Shown: one piece after another, positions 52,055 to 59,798 of the stretch
Numbering within the stretch: the first letter of the stretch is position 1
How the letters are laid out: every line of letters begins with the position of its first letter
Assembly (NCBI GenBank): GCA_016788065.1
Contig: JAEUTI010000090.1
Coordinates: forward strand, 1 to 59,798
DNA length: 59,798 nucleotides
Source of the DNA: Bacteroidia bacterium
GTDB lineage: Bacteria > Bacteroidota > Bacteroidia > AKYH767-A > OLB10
Direction: 5' to 3'
Notes under the pieces: model-generated
Told to the model about the DNA's origin: nothing
The model's database searches: none
Seen by the model: the letters and a program-made list of their open reading frames with translations, nothing else
Program-made: the position numbers and the translations under genes

Positions 52055-53386
52055 ATGTCGACTGAAAACCCCGGGTTTAAATGGGGCGTTTCCACCGCTG
52101 CATTACAAACTGAAGGCGCTTTTGATAAAGATGGCAAAGGCCTATCTGTGTGGGATGAATTTGCCAAACGAAAAAGAAAAATCGGTGATAAAAGCAATCC
52201 TTCAGTAGCAACCGATTTTTACAATCGCTATCCCGAAGATATTGCTATTCTCAATCAACTAAAAATTCCGAATTTCCGCTTTTCTGTTAGCTGGCCAAGG
52301 GTTATACCAATGGGCACAGGACAATCCAATGAAAAGGGACTCGATTTTTATGACCGGTTGACTGATCATTTGCTTGAAAATAACATTGTCCCCTGGACAA
52401 CGCTTTACCACTGGGATTTACCTCATGAATTACAAAAACGAGGTGGTTGGTTCAACCGAGATATTTTAAATTGGTTCGGTGAATATGTGCATCTGGTTAC
52501 TAATCGACTCGGTGATCGCATCAAAAACTGGATGGTACTGAATGAACCCATGGCATTTACCGGAGCCGGATATCTGTTGGGTGTACATGCGCCGGGAGAA
52601 AGAGGTATAGGAAGTTTCGTATCAGCTGCTCACCATGCCGCATTGGCCACTGCTGCAGGCGCTTCAATCATTCGTAGCAATGTAGCTAATGCCTATGTAG
52701 GATCTACATTTTCACAATCATGGGTAGAGCCACATTCTTCGGGCATTAAAGATCAACAGGCAGCACAAAGAGTGCATGATATGCTGAACTTGTTTTTCAT
52801 ACTTCCTGCAACCGGACACCCTTACCCGTTGAAGCATTTAAAATTCCTGAATAAAATTGAGAAGTTCATCAAGCCCGGCGACGAATCGAAATTAAATGCC
52901 AACCTCGATTTTGTCGGGGTACAAACTTACACCAGGGAAGTAATAAAATATAGCTGGACCGTGCCATTCATCAAAGCATCTATGGTAAGTGCTATCAAAA
53001 GAAAGCAACCATACACACAAATGGGCTGGGAAGTTTGTCCCGAATCTATTTATCATGTTTTAAAAAATCTGCAATCTGTTCCCGGACTTCCACCCATAAT
53101 CATTACCGAAAATGGGGCAGCTTTCGCAGATGAAATAAATAATGACGGAATAATTAACGACACCGAAAGGATCGCATACCTCGACAATCATATTCAACAA
53201 ATGCAGCGTGCTATGAAAGAAGGCGTTGATGTACGAGGCTATTTCGCATGGTCATTAACCGACAATTTTGAGTGGGCCGAGGGCTATCGTCCGCGCTTCG
53301 GTCTGGTACATATTGATTATGAAAATAATTTAAAAAGAACCATCAAAGAAAGCGCCAAATGGTACGCGGGTAGGATTAAGGATTAA
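52055..53386 (+). CDS. Glycoside hydrolase family 1 (beta-glucosidase-like)
   Basis: The ATG at 52055 (MSTENPGFKWG) gives 443 residues. The protein has both GH1 catalytic glutamates: Glu164 in WMVLNEPMAF (acid/base) and Glu352 in IITENGAAF (nucleophile). It also has the N-terminal FKWGVSTAALQTEGAF, where most members have AAYQxEG, and FSVSWPRVIP, LYHWDLPHELQ and DNFEWAEGYRPRFGLV. There is no signal peptide, so it works in the cytoplasm. It is preceded by an LpxH-like enzyme and a glycosyltransferase; some GH1 proteins act as transglycosidases on lipids, and that possibility should be weighed beside plain hydrolysis. The last codons (RIKD) and the stop lie in a GGATTAA repeat. Confidence 0.92.
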   Translation: MSTENPGFKWGVSTAALQTEGAFDKDGKGLSVWDEFAKRKRKIGDKSNPSVATDFYNRYPEDIAILNQLKIPNFRFSVSWPRVIPMGTGQSNEKGLDFYDRLTDHLLENNIVPWTTLYHWDLPHELQKRGGWFNRDILNWFGEYVHLVTNRLGDRIKNWMVLNEPMAFTGAGYLLGVHAPGERGIGSFVSAAHHAALATAAGASIIRSNVANAYVGSTFSQSWVEPHSSGIKDQQAAQRVHDMLNLFFILPATGHPYPLKHLKFLNKIEKFIKPGDESKLNANLDFVGVQTYTREVIKYSWTVPFIKASMVSAIKRKQPYTQMGWEVCPESIYHVLKNLQSVPGLPPIIITENGAAFADEINNDGIINDTERIAYLDNHIQQMQRAMKEGVDVRGYFAWSLTDNFEWAEGYRPRFGLVHIDYENNLKRTIKESAKWYAGRIKD

Positions 53387-53991
53387 GAATCAAGGATTAA
53401 GAATTAATGAGTTGCTGCTCAGAAGGAAATTTCGTTAGAATGATAGATTATATATGATAAATGATAGATTGAATTAGCCGCAGAAATTAATTCTGTATTA
53501 AAGAAAATGTCATTATTCAATATTCACTTCTAGTTAATCCATATTCACTAAAATTACTTTGAGTACGACAAACTAGCAACTTTACCTGCCACTGATTCCC
53601 CTTCTGCCTCACCCCGCCCCTCTCCAGCATCGGCATCCTCCTCCGTGGAATATTTCGGGCTGGAGAGGGAGAGACGCGGATTAAGGATTAAGGATTAAAG
53701 ATTTTTAGTTTCTAGCCAAATAATATTTCACTTTTCAATTATTGTTAGTGAATCTTAAATGAATCATTTTTAAGATGAAAATAGATTTTCTTGAGCAAAC
53801 ATATTTATAGGTAAAAACATAATTCTTAAAAATTAAAAGTGAAAAACACTGAACTCTAAATAGAAAACCAATGCCGTTACTAATTTTTTGATTTTGTGTT
53901 TATCACTTTTAATTCCACTACAAACATTTTTTAAGAATGATTTCGATTGCTTAGCAGAAACATTTAAATTAAGAATCTCCAAATCACCTAT
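53387..53991. other. Repeat-rich intergenic region
   Basis: No gene is visible in these 605 bases. They hold GGATTAA-type heptamer runs (53372-53410 and 53678-53700) and a GC-rich inverted repeat at 53618-53669. The rest is very AT-rich, with several short near-repeats (for example aaaaattaaaagtgaaaaac). Confidence 0.6.
53618..53669. repeat. GC-rich long inverted repeat
   Basis: An 11-bp perfect stem, ccctctccagc (53618-53628) and gctggagaggg (53659-53669), encloses 30 bases. Its base composition differs sharply from the flanks. It is not followed by a T-run, so it does not look like a terminator. Confidence 0.6.
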
Positions 53992-55509
53992 TCATTCCAC
54001 CAGCATCTTCTTGGTCAGTCGTTCTTTTTCTGTTTGAATCGTAATCAAATACATCCCTTTAGCATAACCTATCATTAACAAATCTCTCGTAAAGTACCCA
54101 TTCTGTATCCTGAGCGGTTCCGAATGAACACCTTTGCCCTGCATATCATACACCATCAACATGCCGGTTTTACCTTTTAGGTTAGAGGCATTAATAAACG
54201 CTTTCTCCCATGCTGTGTGGTAGTAAACATGAAGACTGCCTACTGCCGCTACCCCTGCCAACTCATTTTGCGATACCAACGTATCACACGGACTGCCTGT
54301 AAGTGCGGGTAAGTCGTAATCGGGGTTGTTGGGGAGGCCTTTGTATGCTCGCTTGCCACCCATATAAAAACTAAATGGTTGAAAATCGCAAGCTAATCCT
54401 AAGCTATCTGGAAAATTAATAACTGACAAATTCATGTTAACTACATTGTAAACACTATCGGGGTAAGGATATGGTGTATTAAATCCATTATAATATTGAT
54501 TGCATAAGTAAATTTTATTGTCTGGTCCAAGTTCTAAAGTACCAAGTACACTTGTCAAAGTATCAATAGACCAAATCATAACTTTACTAGCCGTAATATT
54601 GGCAGCATTCAAATCATATTGAAATAAATATGAGGGAGTTGCATTTGTACTTACATACAACTTACTGGCATCGGGAGAAAATTCACAACTCCAGGTTAGA
54701 AGGTAAGGAGCCATACCTGGATCTTCTTCGATGGTAATAGGATTACTTAACAAGCCCGTGCACCTGTCAAAGTTGTATAGCTCTACTACATCCGCCCAAT
54801 TTGTGAAAGCTATTTTGCTTCCATCTTTGGAAAATGCTGTATGCCCACCACCAGTTACATTATCAACGCCAATGGATTGAATTGAATAATTTTGAATACC
54901 ACTTGGTGTTATCAAATATGAATGCCAGTCATTGTTTGCCCCGGGATAATCATTTTTTCTGAAAAGTAACCACCAATCACGCCCATTAGCATGCTTGACA
55001 GCATTGATGCAATCAACAACCGCAAAACTTTGAAGTTGCACATTTTTAAAAGTCACTTCTCCAAATCCTCCATTCAAACGCATATCAATTAAACTATACA
55101 TTAATCCAAAGTCATTTCCAGAAACACCGGCAGAAAACAAGTAATAGGTACTGTCGTTTGCAGGATTAGGAACTATCACCAATTCCTGATACCACGCTTT
55201 TCCAAATATAGAATCTCCATTCTGCATTACAGTATGATTTCGATCATAAACCAAAGTTGAATAAGCCAAAGTTGCAGAGTAAGCCGGCATTGTTGCAGCA
55301 TAAAAGAGCAGGTTTCCACTTTCATCTGCTATGCTTGCACAGCTGCCCCTTCCATCCATCCCACTACTAATTGGTGTTGCAATACCTGATGAAAAATCTA
55401 TGGAAGCACTGTCGCCAAAGCACCAGATGGAGTTACGATTTTGTGCCTCCATCCCGCAAGCGATGATGCTAAAGGCAATAACTAAAAAAAGAGGTTTAAA
55501 TAACTTCAT
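53992..55509 (-). CDS. Secreted T9SS cargo protein, propeller-like (paralogue of the gene at 2734)
   Basis: I choose the ATG at 55509 (MKLFKPLFLV), since the frame continues to 55542 without a better start. The protein has about 505 residues with a signal peptide (LFKPLFLVIAFSIIACGMEAQ). It has a propeller-like middle with NGRDWWLLFR, YNFDRCTGLLSN, CEFSPDASKLYVS and SLGLACDFQ, and the late YKGLPNNPDYDL. The C-terminus (LMVYDMQGKGVHSEPL, YAKGMYLITIQTEKE, then LTKKMLVE) is a T9SS type A sorting domain. Phrases and order match the plus-strand protein at 2734-4245. It is flanked on both sides by long repeat-bearing spacers, so it is a single-gene unit. Ligand and function are unknown. Confidence 0.87.
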   Translation of the reverse strand: MKLFKPLFLVIAFSIIACGMEAQNRNSIWCFGDSASIDFSSGIATPISSGMDGRGSCASIADESGNLLFYAATMPAYSATLAYSTLVYDRNHTVMQNGDSIFGKAWYQELVIVPNPANDSTYYLFSAGVSGNDFGLMYSLIDMRLNGGFGEVTFKNVQLQSFAVVDCINAVKHANGRDWWLLFRKNDYPGANNDWHSYLITPSGIQNYSIQSIGVDNVTGGGHTAFSKDGSKIAFTNWADVVELYNFDRCTGLLSNPITIEEDPGMAPYLLTWSCEFSPDASKLYVSTNATPSYLFQYDLNAANITASKVMIWSIDTLTSVLGTLELGPDNKIYLCNQYYNGFNTPYPYPDSVYNVVNMNLSVINFPDSLGLACDFQPFSFYMGGKRAYKGLPNNPDYDLPALTGSPCDTLVSQNELAGVAAVGSLHVYYHTAWEKAFINASNLKGKTGMLMVYDMQGKGVHSEPLRIQNGYFTRDLLMIGYAKGMYLITIQTEKERLTKKMLVE

Positions 55510-55780
55510 CAGGCTAAAATACGAAAAAGGATGAAAAATCAAGGATTAGTGAAGAAGAATTAAGGATTTTTGTTTCGTGAGAACATTTCACTTGCACCCC
55601 TCGACTCCGCTCGGCCCCATTCGATCCGCCAGCCGGCGGACTCAGGGCGACGTTAAAACTGATCACTTTGTACATTCCTATTGAAAAACGAAATTTCATT
55701 CTGCCTGAATCCACCAACTTATAACTTTCAATTTACAACTTTTAACTAGGTGCAGTCACACTTTTTTACTGAGGAACAAT

Positions 55781-55856
55781 AAATCAGCACACCAGCACAT
55801 AAGCAAATTAGCACATTAAAAAGCAGTCACATTTTTCTACTCAGAAATACCAATCA
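55781..55856. repeat. 76-bp direct repeat, copy 1
   Basis: This stretch begins aaatcagcacaccagcacat and ends caatca. It recurs with the same sequence at 56044-56119, 263 bases downstream. A third, degenerate relative (ttagcacacaagcacattag) lies around 56186-56220. Confidence 0.75.
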
Positions 55857-55942
55857 CCAAACCACCACCTTTCGACAAGCTCAAGGCAAGAATTACCAAA
55901 TCAAGTGCAGCCCCATCTTTTAACTAACATTCCCCAACTTGG

Positions 55943-56006
55943 CACCCCTCGACTGCACTCAGGGCGTCGCTTGTCACCCCTCGACTTCGCTCTGGGCAGC
56001 GCTTGC
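55943..56006. repeat. 32-bp tandem repeat, two copies
   Basis: cacccctcgactgcactcag and onward begins at 55943 and recurs as cacccctcgacttcgctctg at 55975, a period of 32. A related copy interrupted by a tccgcc/ggcgga palindrome (55625-55640) begins at 55595. They are far more GC-rich than their surroundings. Confidence 0.65.
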
Positions 56007-56043
56007 CACTAAATTGCAGTTACATCTTTTAACTCAGGAAAAA

Positions 56044-56119
56044 AAATCAGCACACCAGCACATAAGCAAATTAGCACATTAAAAAGCAGTCACATTTTTC
56101 TACTCAGAAATACCAATCA
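56044..56119. repeat. 76-bp direct repeat, copy 2
   Basis: Second copy of the repeat at 55781-55856; the match breaks at the next base on the right. Confidence 0.75.
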
Positions 56120-56226
56120 TCAAATTATCAAATCACCAAATTACCAAACCAAAAGCAGTCACATTTTTTTACACAGGAACAAAAAATTAGCACACAAGCA
56201 CATTAGCAAATCAGCACATCAAAAAA

Positions 56227-56730
56227 TCATTTCCGTTTCATCTCTTTATCCGAAGCAATCACTTTCTCTTTCAGCCCTTGTTTGAAGTTTTGAATTTTAG
56301 CTAAAAGTTTTTTGTCGGATGTTGCAATAATTTGTGCGGCAAGAATTCCGGCATTTTGTGCTGCATTCAGTGCCACTGTTGCAACAGGAACACCATTTGG
56401 CATCTGTAAAATAGAAAGTACAGAATCCCAACCATCAATAGAATTCGTTGATTTTACCGGCACACCAATTACTGGCAATGGGGTCAGTGATGCCACCATA
56501 CCGGGCAAATGTGCCGCCCCTCCTGCTCCTGCAATTATTACTTTCAATCCTTTTTTGACTGCATTTCCAGCATAGTCAAACATACGTTCAGGTGTGCGGT
56601 GGGCCGAGACGACAGCTATTTCATAAGCAACTCCCAACTCATCTAAAATAGTTGCAGCAGCCTGCATCACTACTAAATCGGAACTGCTTCCCATTATAAT
56701 TCCAACCAACGGAGTACTTTTCTTAGCCAT
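56227..56730 (-). CDS. purE: N5-carboxyaminoimidazole ribonucleotide mutase (PurE)
   Basis: PurE moves the carboxyl group of N5-CAIR to give CAIR in purine synthesis. The 167-residue protein has the class I signatures: GIIMGSSSDLVVMQAAA near the start, VVSAHRTPERMFDYA with the catalytic histidine, AGAGGAAHLPGMVASLTPLPVIGVPV and MPNGVPVATVALNAAQNAG. The lysine-rich C-terminal tail is ordinary. It lies 48 bases after purK on the same strand, so the two steps are co-expressed. The presence of PurK shows the two-step bacterial route is used. Confidence 0.96.
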   Translation of the reverse strand: MAKKSTPLVGIIMGSSSDLVVMQAAATILDELGVAYEIAVVSAHRTPERMFDYAGNAVKKGLKVIIAGAGGAAHLPGMVASLTPLPVIGVPVKSTNSIDGWDSVLSILQMPNGVPVATVALNAAQNAGILAAQIIATSDKKLLAKIQNFKQGLKEKVIASDKEMKRK

Positions 56731-56778
56731 AAAATATATTTTTACCAGTTGATGTTTATAGTTTTGCTTAGTGATTTA

Positions 56779-57924
56779 TTAGACTGATACTACCTGTAAA
56801 GTTTGTTGCACTTTCAGGGCATTTATTTTTGCTTCTTCTAATGTTGGAGCTGTAACTGTTACATGACCCATTTTGCGAAATGGTTTTGTTTGCTGCTTGC
56901 CATACAAATGCACATGTGCTCCGGGAATGGCCATCACTTCATGAAATCCTTTATAATGTGCATCGCCGGTAAATCCTTTTGCTCCTAATACATTCACCAT
57001 TACCGAAGGTTGTGTAATTGCTGTGGCTCCGGGTGGCAATCCTAATATAGCCCGCAAATGCTGTTCGTATTGTGAAGTTACATTGCCTTCTATAGTCTGG
57101 TGCCCGCTATTATGAGGACGTGGTGCTATTTCATTTACTAAAATGGTTCCTTGTTTTGTGAGGAACATCTCAACTGCTAACAAGCCAACCATTTTCAGAC
57201 TTTCAATAACATGAATGGCGATTGCTACGGCTGCATCTGATTGCTCTTTGGTAACTGAAGCAGGAGAAAATAAAAATTCTACCAGATTGGCTTCTCTGTT
57301 AAATTCCAATTCAACAACCGGAAAATGACTTACTACACCATCAGCATTCCTTGAAACAATCACCGATAATTCTTTATCAAAATCAATGAACCTTTCCAAA
57401 ACTGAAGGCTCATCAAACGCATTTGCAAAATCAGCTTTCGTTTTTAATGGCGTAACTCCTTTTCCATCATAACCCGACTTCCTCATTTTTTGCATCACCG
57501 GTAAAAAGTCGGTGAAATTTTCTAAATCTTCACGTCTTTCGATTAACCGAAATTCTGCAGTGGGAATAGTGTTGAGGCGATAAAACTCTTTTTGCAATCC
57601 TTTATCTTGCACCACCCTCAAAACTGAAGGTTGCGGATACACCTTCTTGCCCATCCGCTCCAATTCTTCCAAAGCATCAACATTCACATGCTCAATTTCA
57701 ACCGTAATCACATCCATATCCCGCCCAAAGCGGATTACCTCGTCAAAACTTTTGAAATTCCCATGCACAAAACCCGTGCAAATATCCCGGCAAGGTGCAT
57801 TTGCATCCGGATCCATCACGAAGGTCGAAATGTTAAAATCAACTGCTTTCTGAATCAGCATCCTGCCAAGTTGCCCCCCACCTAAAATTCCCAATCGAAT
57901 TGAACTGCTGCTGAATGTGTGCAT
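56779..57924 (-). CDS. purK: N5-carboxyaminoimidazole ribonucleotide synthase (PurK)
   Basis: PurK is an ATP-grasp enzyme that joins bicarbonate to AIR to give N5-CAIR. The 381-residue protein starts with RLGILGGGQLGRMLIQKAVD, and has VITVEIEHVNVDALEELE, the ATP-grasp core MRKSGYDGKGV and FDKELSVIVSRN, and the late NEIAPRPHNSGHQTIEGN with metal and phosphate ligands. It is the first gene of the purKE unit; a TAGTTTTG element just upstream may be the promoter. It is transcribed away from hpt, with which it shares a 173-base spacer. Confidence 0.95.
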   Translation of the reverse strand: MHTFSSSSIRLGILGGGQLGRMLIQKAVDFNISTFVMDPDANAPCRDICTGFVHGNFKSFDEVIRFGRDMDVITVEIEHVNVDALEELERMGKKVYPQPSVLRVVQDKGLQKEFYRLNTIPTAEFRLIERREDLENFTDFLPVMQKMRKSGYDGKGVTPLKTKADFANAFDEPSVLERFIDFDKELSVIVSRNADGVVSHFPVVELEFNREANLVEFLFSPASVTKEQSDAAVAIAIHVIESLKMVGLLAVEMFLTKQGTILVNEIAPRPHNSGHQTIEGNVTSQYEQHLRAILGLPPGATAITQPSVMVNVLGAKGFTGDAHYKGFHEVMAIPGAHVHLYGKQQTKPFRKMGHVTVTAPTLEEAKINALKVQQTLQVVSV

Positions 57925-57941
57925 ATCTCTGTTTTACCCGA

Positions 57942-57949
57942 CAAAACTA
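57942..57949 (-). promoter_or_regulatory. -7 element of purKE (TAGTTTTG)
   Basis: On the minus strand, TAGTTTTG matches TAnnTTTG and lies 18 bases upstream of the purK ATG at 57924. Confidence 0.5.
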
Positions 57950-58097
57950 ACTATAAGTTATAAAGTATTAAAAAGGATATGTCATTTAATTGACAATCAG
58001 ATCATTAATCGCTCAAAAACAGCCCTCAAGATGATCATAAAGGCGTTTAGAATCACCCATTTTTAGTATCTTGCACCCAATTAGCTGCATCACAACT

Positions 58098-58655
58098 ATG
58101 TCGACTACCACTCAACAACCAGTAGTAACCCTCAAGGATAAGCACTTTATTGTAAGCATTCCATCTGCTGTTATCCAGCAAAGGGTGGCAGAACTGGGCC
58201 AACAAATTAACCGCGATTATGCAGGCAAAAAACCGCTGATTGTTGGCGTTCTTACCGGTGCAGCCATGTTTACAGTCGATTTGTTCAAGCAATTCGAAAT
58301 AGAATGTGAACTTACTTTCATTCGCGTTTCGTCCTATAATGGCGGATTATCATCGTCGGGACATGTGTCAAGTGTAATTGGTTTGAAAGAACAAATTGAA
58401 GGTCGACATGTACTTGTAGTTGAAGATATTGTTGACACCGGCGAAACTGCGGTGCATCTGATGAAAGAGTTGGGAAGTAAGAATCCTGCATCTCTAAAAC
58501 TTGCTACTGCATTGTTTAAACCTGTCGCGCTGAAACATGAAGTTACTCCCGATTATGTGGGATTTGAAGTGGCACCTGATTTTTTAGTCGGCTATGGTCT
58601 CGATTACGACGGCCTTGGTCGCAACCTGAATGATATTTATGTATTGAAACCATAA
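58098..58655 (+). CDS. hpt: Hypoxanthine phosphoribosyltransferase
   Basis: The enzyme makes IMP or GMP from hypoxanthine or guanine and PRPP. The ATG at 58098 (MSTTTQQPVV) gives 185 residues; the frame opens at 58071 with a TTG, which is less likely. It shows the PRPP-binding motif VLVVEDIVDTGETA, the flexible-loop region FIRVSSYNGGL, the aromatic base-binding DYVGFEVAPDFLVGYGLDYDG split over its two blocks, and NRDYAGKKPLIVGVLTGA. It is followed 3 bases later by adk, so purine salvage and nucleotide balance are co-expressed. Confidence 0.94.
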   Translation: MSTTTQQPVVTLKDKHFIVSIPSAVIQQRVAELGQQINRDYAGKKPLIVGVLTGAAMFTVDLFKQFEIECELTFIRVSSYNGGLSSSGHVSSVIGLKEQIEGRHVLVVEDIVDTGETAVHLMKELGSKNPASLKLATALFKPVALKHEVTPDYVGFEVAPDFLVGYGLDYDGLGRNLNDIYVLKP

Positions 58656-58658
58656 CTT

Positions 58659-59234
58659 ATGCTTAATTTAGTTTTATTCGGACCTCCCGGCGCGGGAAAA
58701 GGTACACAGTCTGCCCGACTGATTGAAAAATACCAACTGGTACATTTATCTACCGGAGATATTCTCAGAGGAGAAATTGCCAATGGCACGCCACTTGGAT
58801 TAGAAGCCAAAAAATTAATGGATCAGGGAATTCTTGTTCCTGATGAAGTAGTAATTGGCATGATCAGCAACAAGCTTGATTCAAATCCGGGAGCTAAAGG
58901 ATTTATTTTCGATGGTTTCCCCAGAACAAAAGCACAGGCTGCTGCACTCGATCAATTACTGTCAGAAAAAAATACGTCCATCAATGCCATGCTCGCATTG
59001 AATGTGAATGATGAAGAATTAATTCAACGTTTGTTAAGTCGCGGAAAAGATTCAGGTCGCCCTGATGATGCTAATCCGGATATCATTCGCAAACGTATTG
59101 AAGAATACAATGCAAAGACAGCACCGCTGATCGATTATTATAAAGCACAAGATAAATACACTTCCATTGAAGGTGTAGGTACTGTGGACCAGATTTTCAA
59201 CCTGCTTGTTGATGCTATAAATCACCTTGGTTAA
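58659..59234 (+). CDS. adk: Adenylate kinase
   Basis: Adk interconverts ATP plus AMP with two ADP. The 191-residue protein has the P-loop GPPGAGKGTQ (8-17), HLSTGDILRGEI, the AMP-binding FIFDGFPRTKAQA with the conserved DGFPR, and LLSRGKDSGRPDD with the RPDD of the lid and IIRKRIEEYN. It is a short-lid form without the zinc-binding insert, since only a short loop lies between LLSRG and RPDD. It sits 3 bases after hpt and 15 bases before obgE, which suggests a single transcription unit. Confidence 0.96.
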   Translation: MLNLVLFGPPGAGKGTQSARLIEKYQLVHLSTGDILRGEIANGTPLGLEAKKLMDQGILVPDEVVIGMISNKLDSNPGAKGFIFDGFPRTKAQAAALDQLLSEKNTSINAMLALNVNDEELIQRLLSRGKDSGRPDDANPDIIRKRIEEYNAKTAPLIDYYKAQDKYTSIEGVGTVDQIFNLLVDAINHLG

Positions 59235-59249
59235 ACCTGACCACCTGTA

Positions 59250-59798
59250 ATGGCCGATTCCAATTTTATTGATTACGTTAAAATCTGTTGCCGCTCCGGT
59301 GCCGGAGGTAGTGGTTCTATGCATTTGCATCGCGATAAGTTTACTGCAAAAGGTGGACCCGATGGTGGTAATGGTGGCAGAGGAGGCGATATAATCGTTA
59401 AAGGAAATCAGCAGTTATGGACCTTGTTGCATTTAAAATACCGGAAGCATGTACTTGGTGAAGCAGGCGGCGGCGGCGGAAGTGCCTTGCGAACAGGAGC
59501 CGATGGTAAAGATGTAATTCTGGAAGTACCTCTGGGAACTATTGCGAGAGATTTTGAAACCAATGAAGTGCTGTTTGAAATTGATCACGATGGCCAGACG
59601 GAAGTATTATTAAGCGGTGGTCGTGGTGGAATGGGCAATGCCTTTTTTAAATCTTCTACCCAACAAACTCCCATGTATGCACAGCCCGGTGAACCGGGAA
59701 AGGAAGAATGGAAAATTCTGGAGCTGAAATTAATTGCTGATGTTGGTTTGGTTGGTTTCCCAAATGCAGGAAAATCGACGCTGCTCTCTGCTGTTTCA
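59250..59798 (+). CDS. obgE: GTPase Obg/CgtA, cut by the window end
   Basis: The gene starts at the ATG at 59250 (MADSNFIDYVKI) and runs open to the last base; 183 codons are visible. The N-terminal Obg fold is clear: CCRSGAGGSGSMHLHRDKF, GGPDGGNGGRGGDIIV and GEAGGGGGSALRTGADGKD with its glycine-rich turns, then GRGGMGNAFFKSSTQQTP. The G1 P-loop GFPNAGKST of the GTPase domain appears just before the edge. Obg proteins bind GTP and act in 50S ribosome assembly and stress response. The remaining G domain lies beyond the window. Confidence 0.95.
   Translation, partial: MADSNFIDYVKICCRSGAGGSGSMHLHRDKFTAKGGPDGGNGGRGGDIIVKGNQQLWTLLHLKYRKHVLGEAGGGGGSALRTGADGKDVILEVPLGTIARDFETNEVLFEIDHDGQTEVLLSGGRGGMGNAFFKSSTQQTPMYAQPGEPGKEEWKILELKLIADVGLVGFPNAGKSTLLSAVS

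Larger units (their letters stand above)
55510..56226. other. Long repeat-mosaic intergenic region
   Basis: No gene is visible. The region is a patchwork of short repeats of several kinds: ggattaa words near 55536-55567, a cacccctcgact family near 55595, 55943 and 55975, a ctttcgacaagctcaagg copy near 55869, a 76-bp direct repeat, and degenerate words such as attagcacat and atcaccaaat. Confidence 0.65.

Noticed and set aside
53618-53669. Terminator for the GH1 gene
   Set aside because: The stem has a 30-base loop, lies more than 200 bases after the stop and lacks a T-run.
1-59798. tRNA, rRNA, prophage, insertion sequence or CRISPR loci
   Set aside because: I looked for cloverleaf-like sequences, transposase or integrase motifs and regular arrays, and saw none that I can support.

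Overview
This window reads as a chromosome segment of a Bacteroidota bacterium. Three observations support that. Four predicted secreted proteins end in C-terminal domains of the type IX secretion system (T9SS) sorting type. A porT-like gene follows ubiE. Several genes carry the phylum's TAnnTTTG-type -7 promoter element with little Shine-Dalgarno signal. Base composition is moderately AT-rich and coding density is high. No tRNA, rRNA, CRISPR array, phage or insertion sequence was recognised. I cannot place the organism below phylum level with confidence.

Layout. 1-4245: two T9SS cargo genes, the first cut by the window edge. 4577-15695: a ferredoxin-NADP reductase-like flavoprotein, then a gapless complex I operon, nuoABCDHIJKLMN, without nuoEFG, ending in an unrecognised proline-rich gene. 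15703-20653: an SGNH hydrolase, uvrA and a LOG-family gene. 20970-24973: a phosphorelay cluster with a single receiver, a hybrid kinase with HPt domain, and a sigma54-activator-like regulator lacking its DNA-binding domain; it closes at a strong terminator. 25171-30045: three genes for exported or anchored surface proteins. 30204-41855: a RecB/AddA-like helicase-nuclease, a small PAS-like protein, pruA, a DivIC/FtsB-like protein, the catalytic part of methylmalonyl-CoA mutase, a slipin with a ribbon-helix-helix protein, an aminotransferase and a heptose-phosphate kinase. 41862-49852: trkH, ubiE, a 60-bp tandem repeat, porT, an FAD dehydrogenase, and a pair of outer-membrane proteins. 50054-53386: a four-gene envelope-type operon with a small ORF, metallophosphoesterase, glycosyltransferase and GH1 glycosidase. 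53387-56226: a T9SS cargo gene between two repeat-rich spacers. 56227-59798: purK-purE on the minus strand, then hpt, adk and the start of obgE.

How it fits together. Complex I without its NADH module implies an electron donor other than direct NADH, possibly ferredoxin or flavodoxin; the adjacent flavoprotein is the obvious partner to test. UbiE makes the menaquinone that complex I would reduce. PorT belongs to the secretion machine that would export the sorting-domain proteins encoded at 2, 2734, 25474 and 53992.

The points I would follow first are the extra gene at the end of the nuo operon, the activator without a DNA-binding domain beside a surface-protein operon, the translationally coupled 42-codon ORF at 50054, and the hairpin repeat with an apparent compensatory base-pair change between ubiE and porT. 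All functional calls are from reading sequence only; no database search was run.
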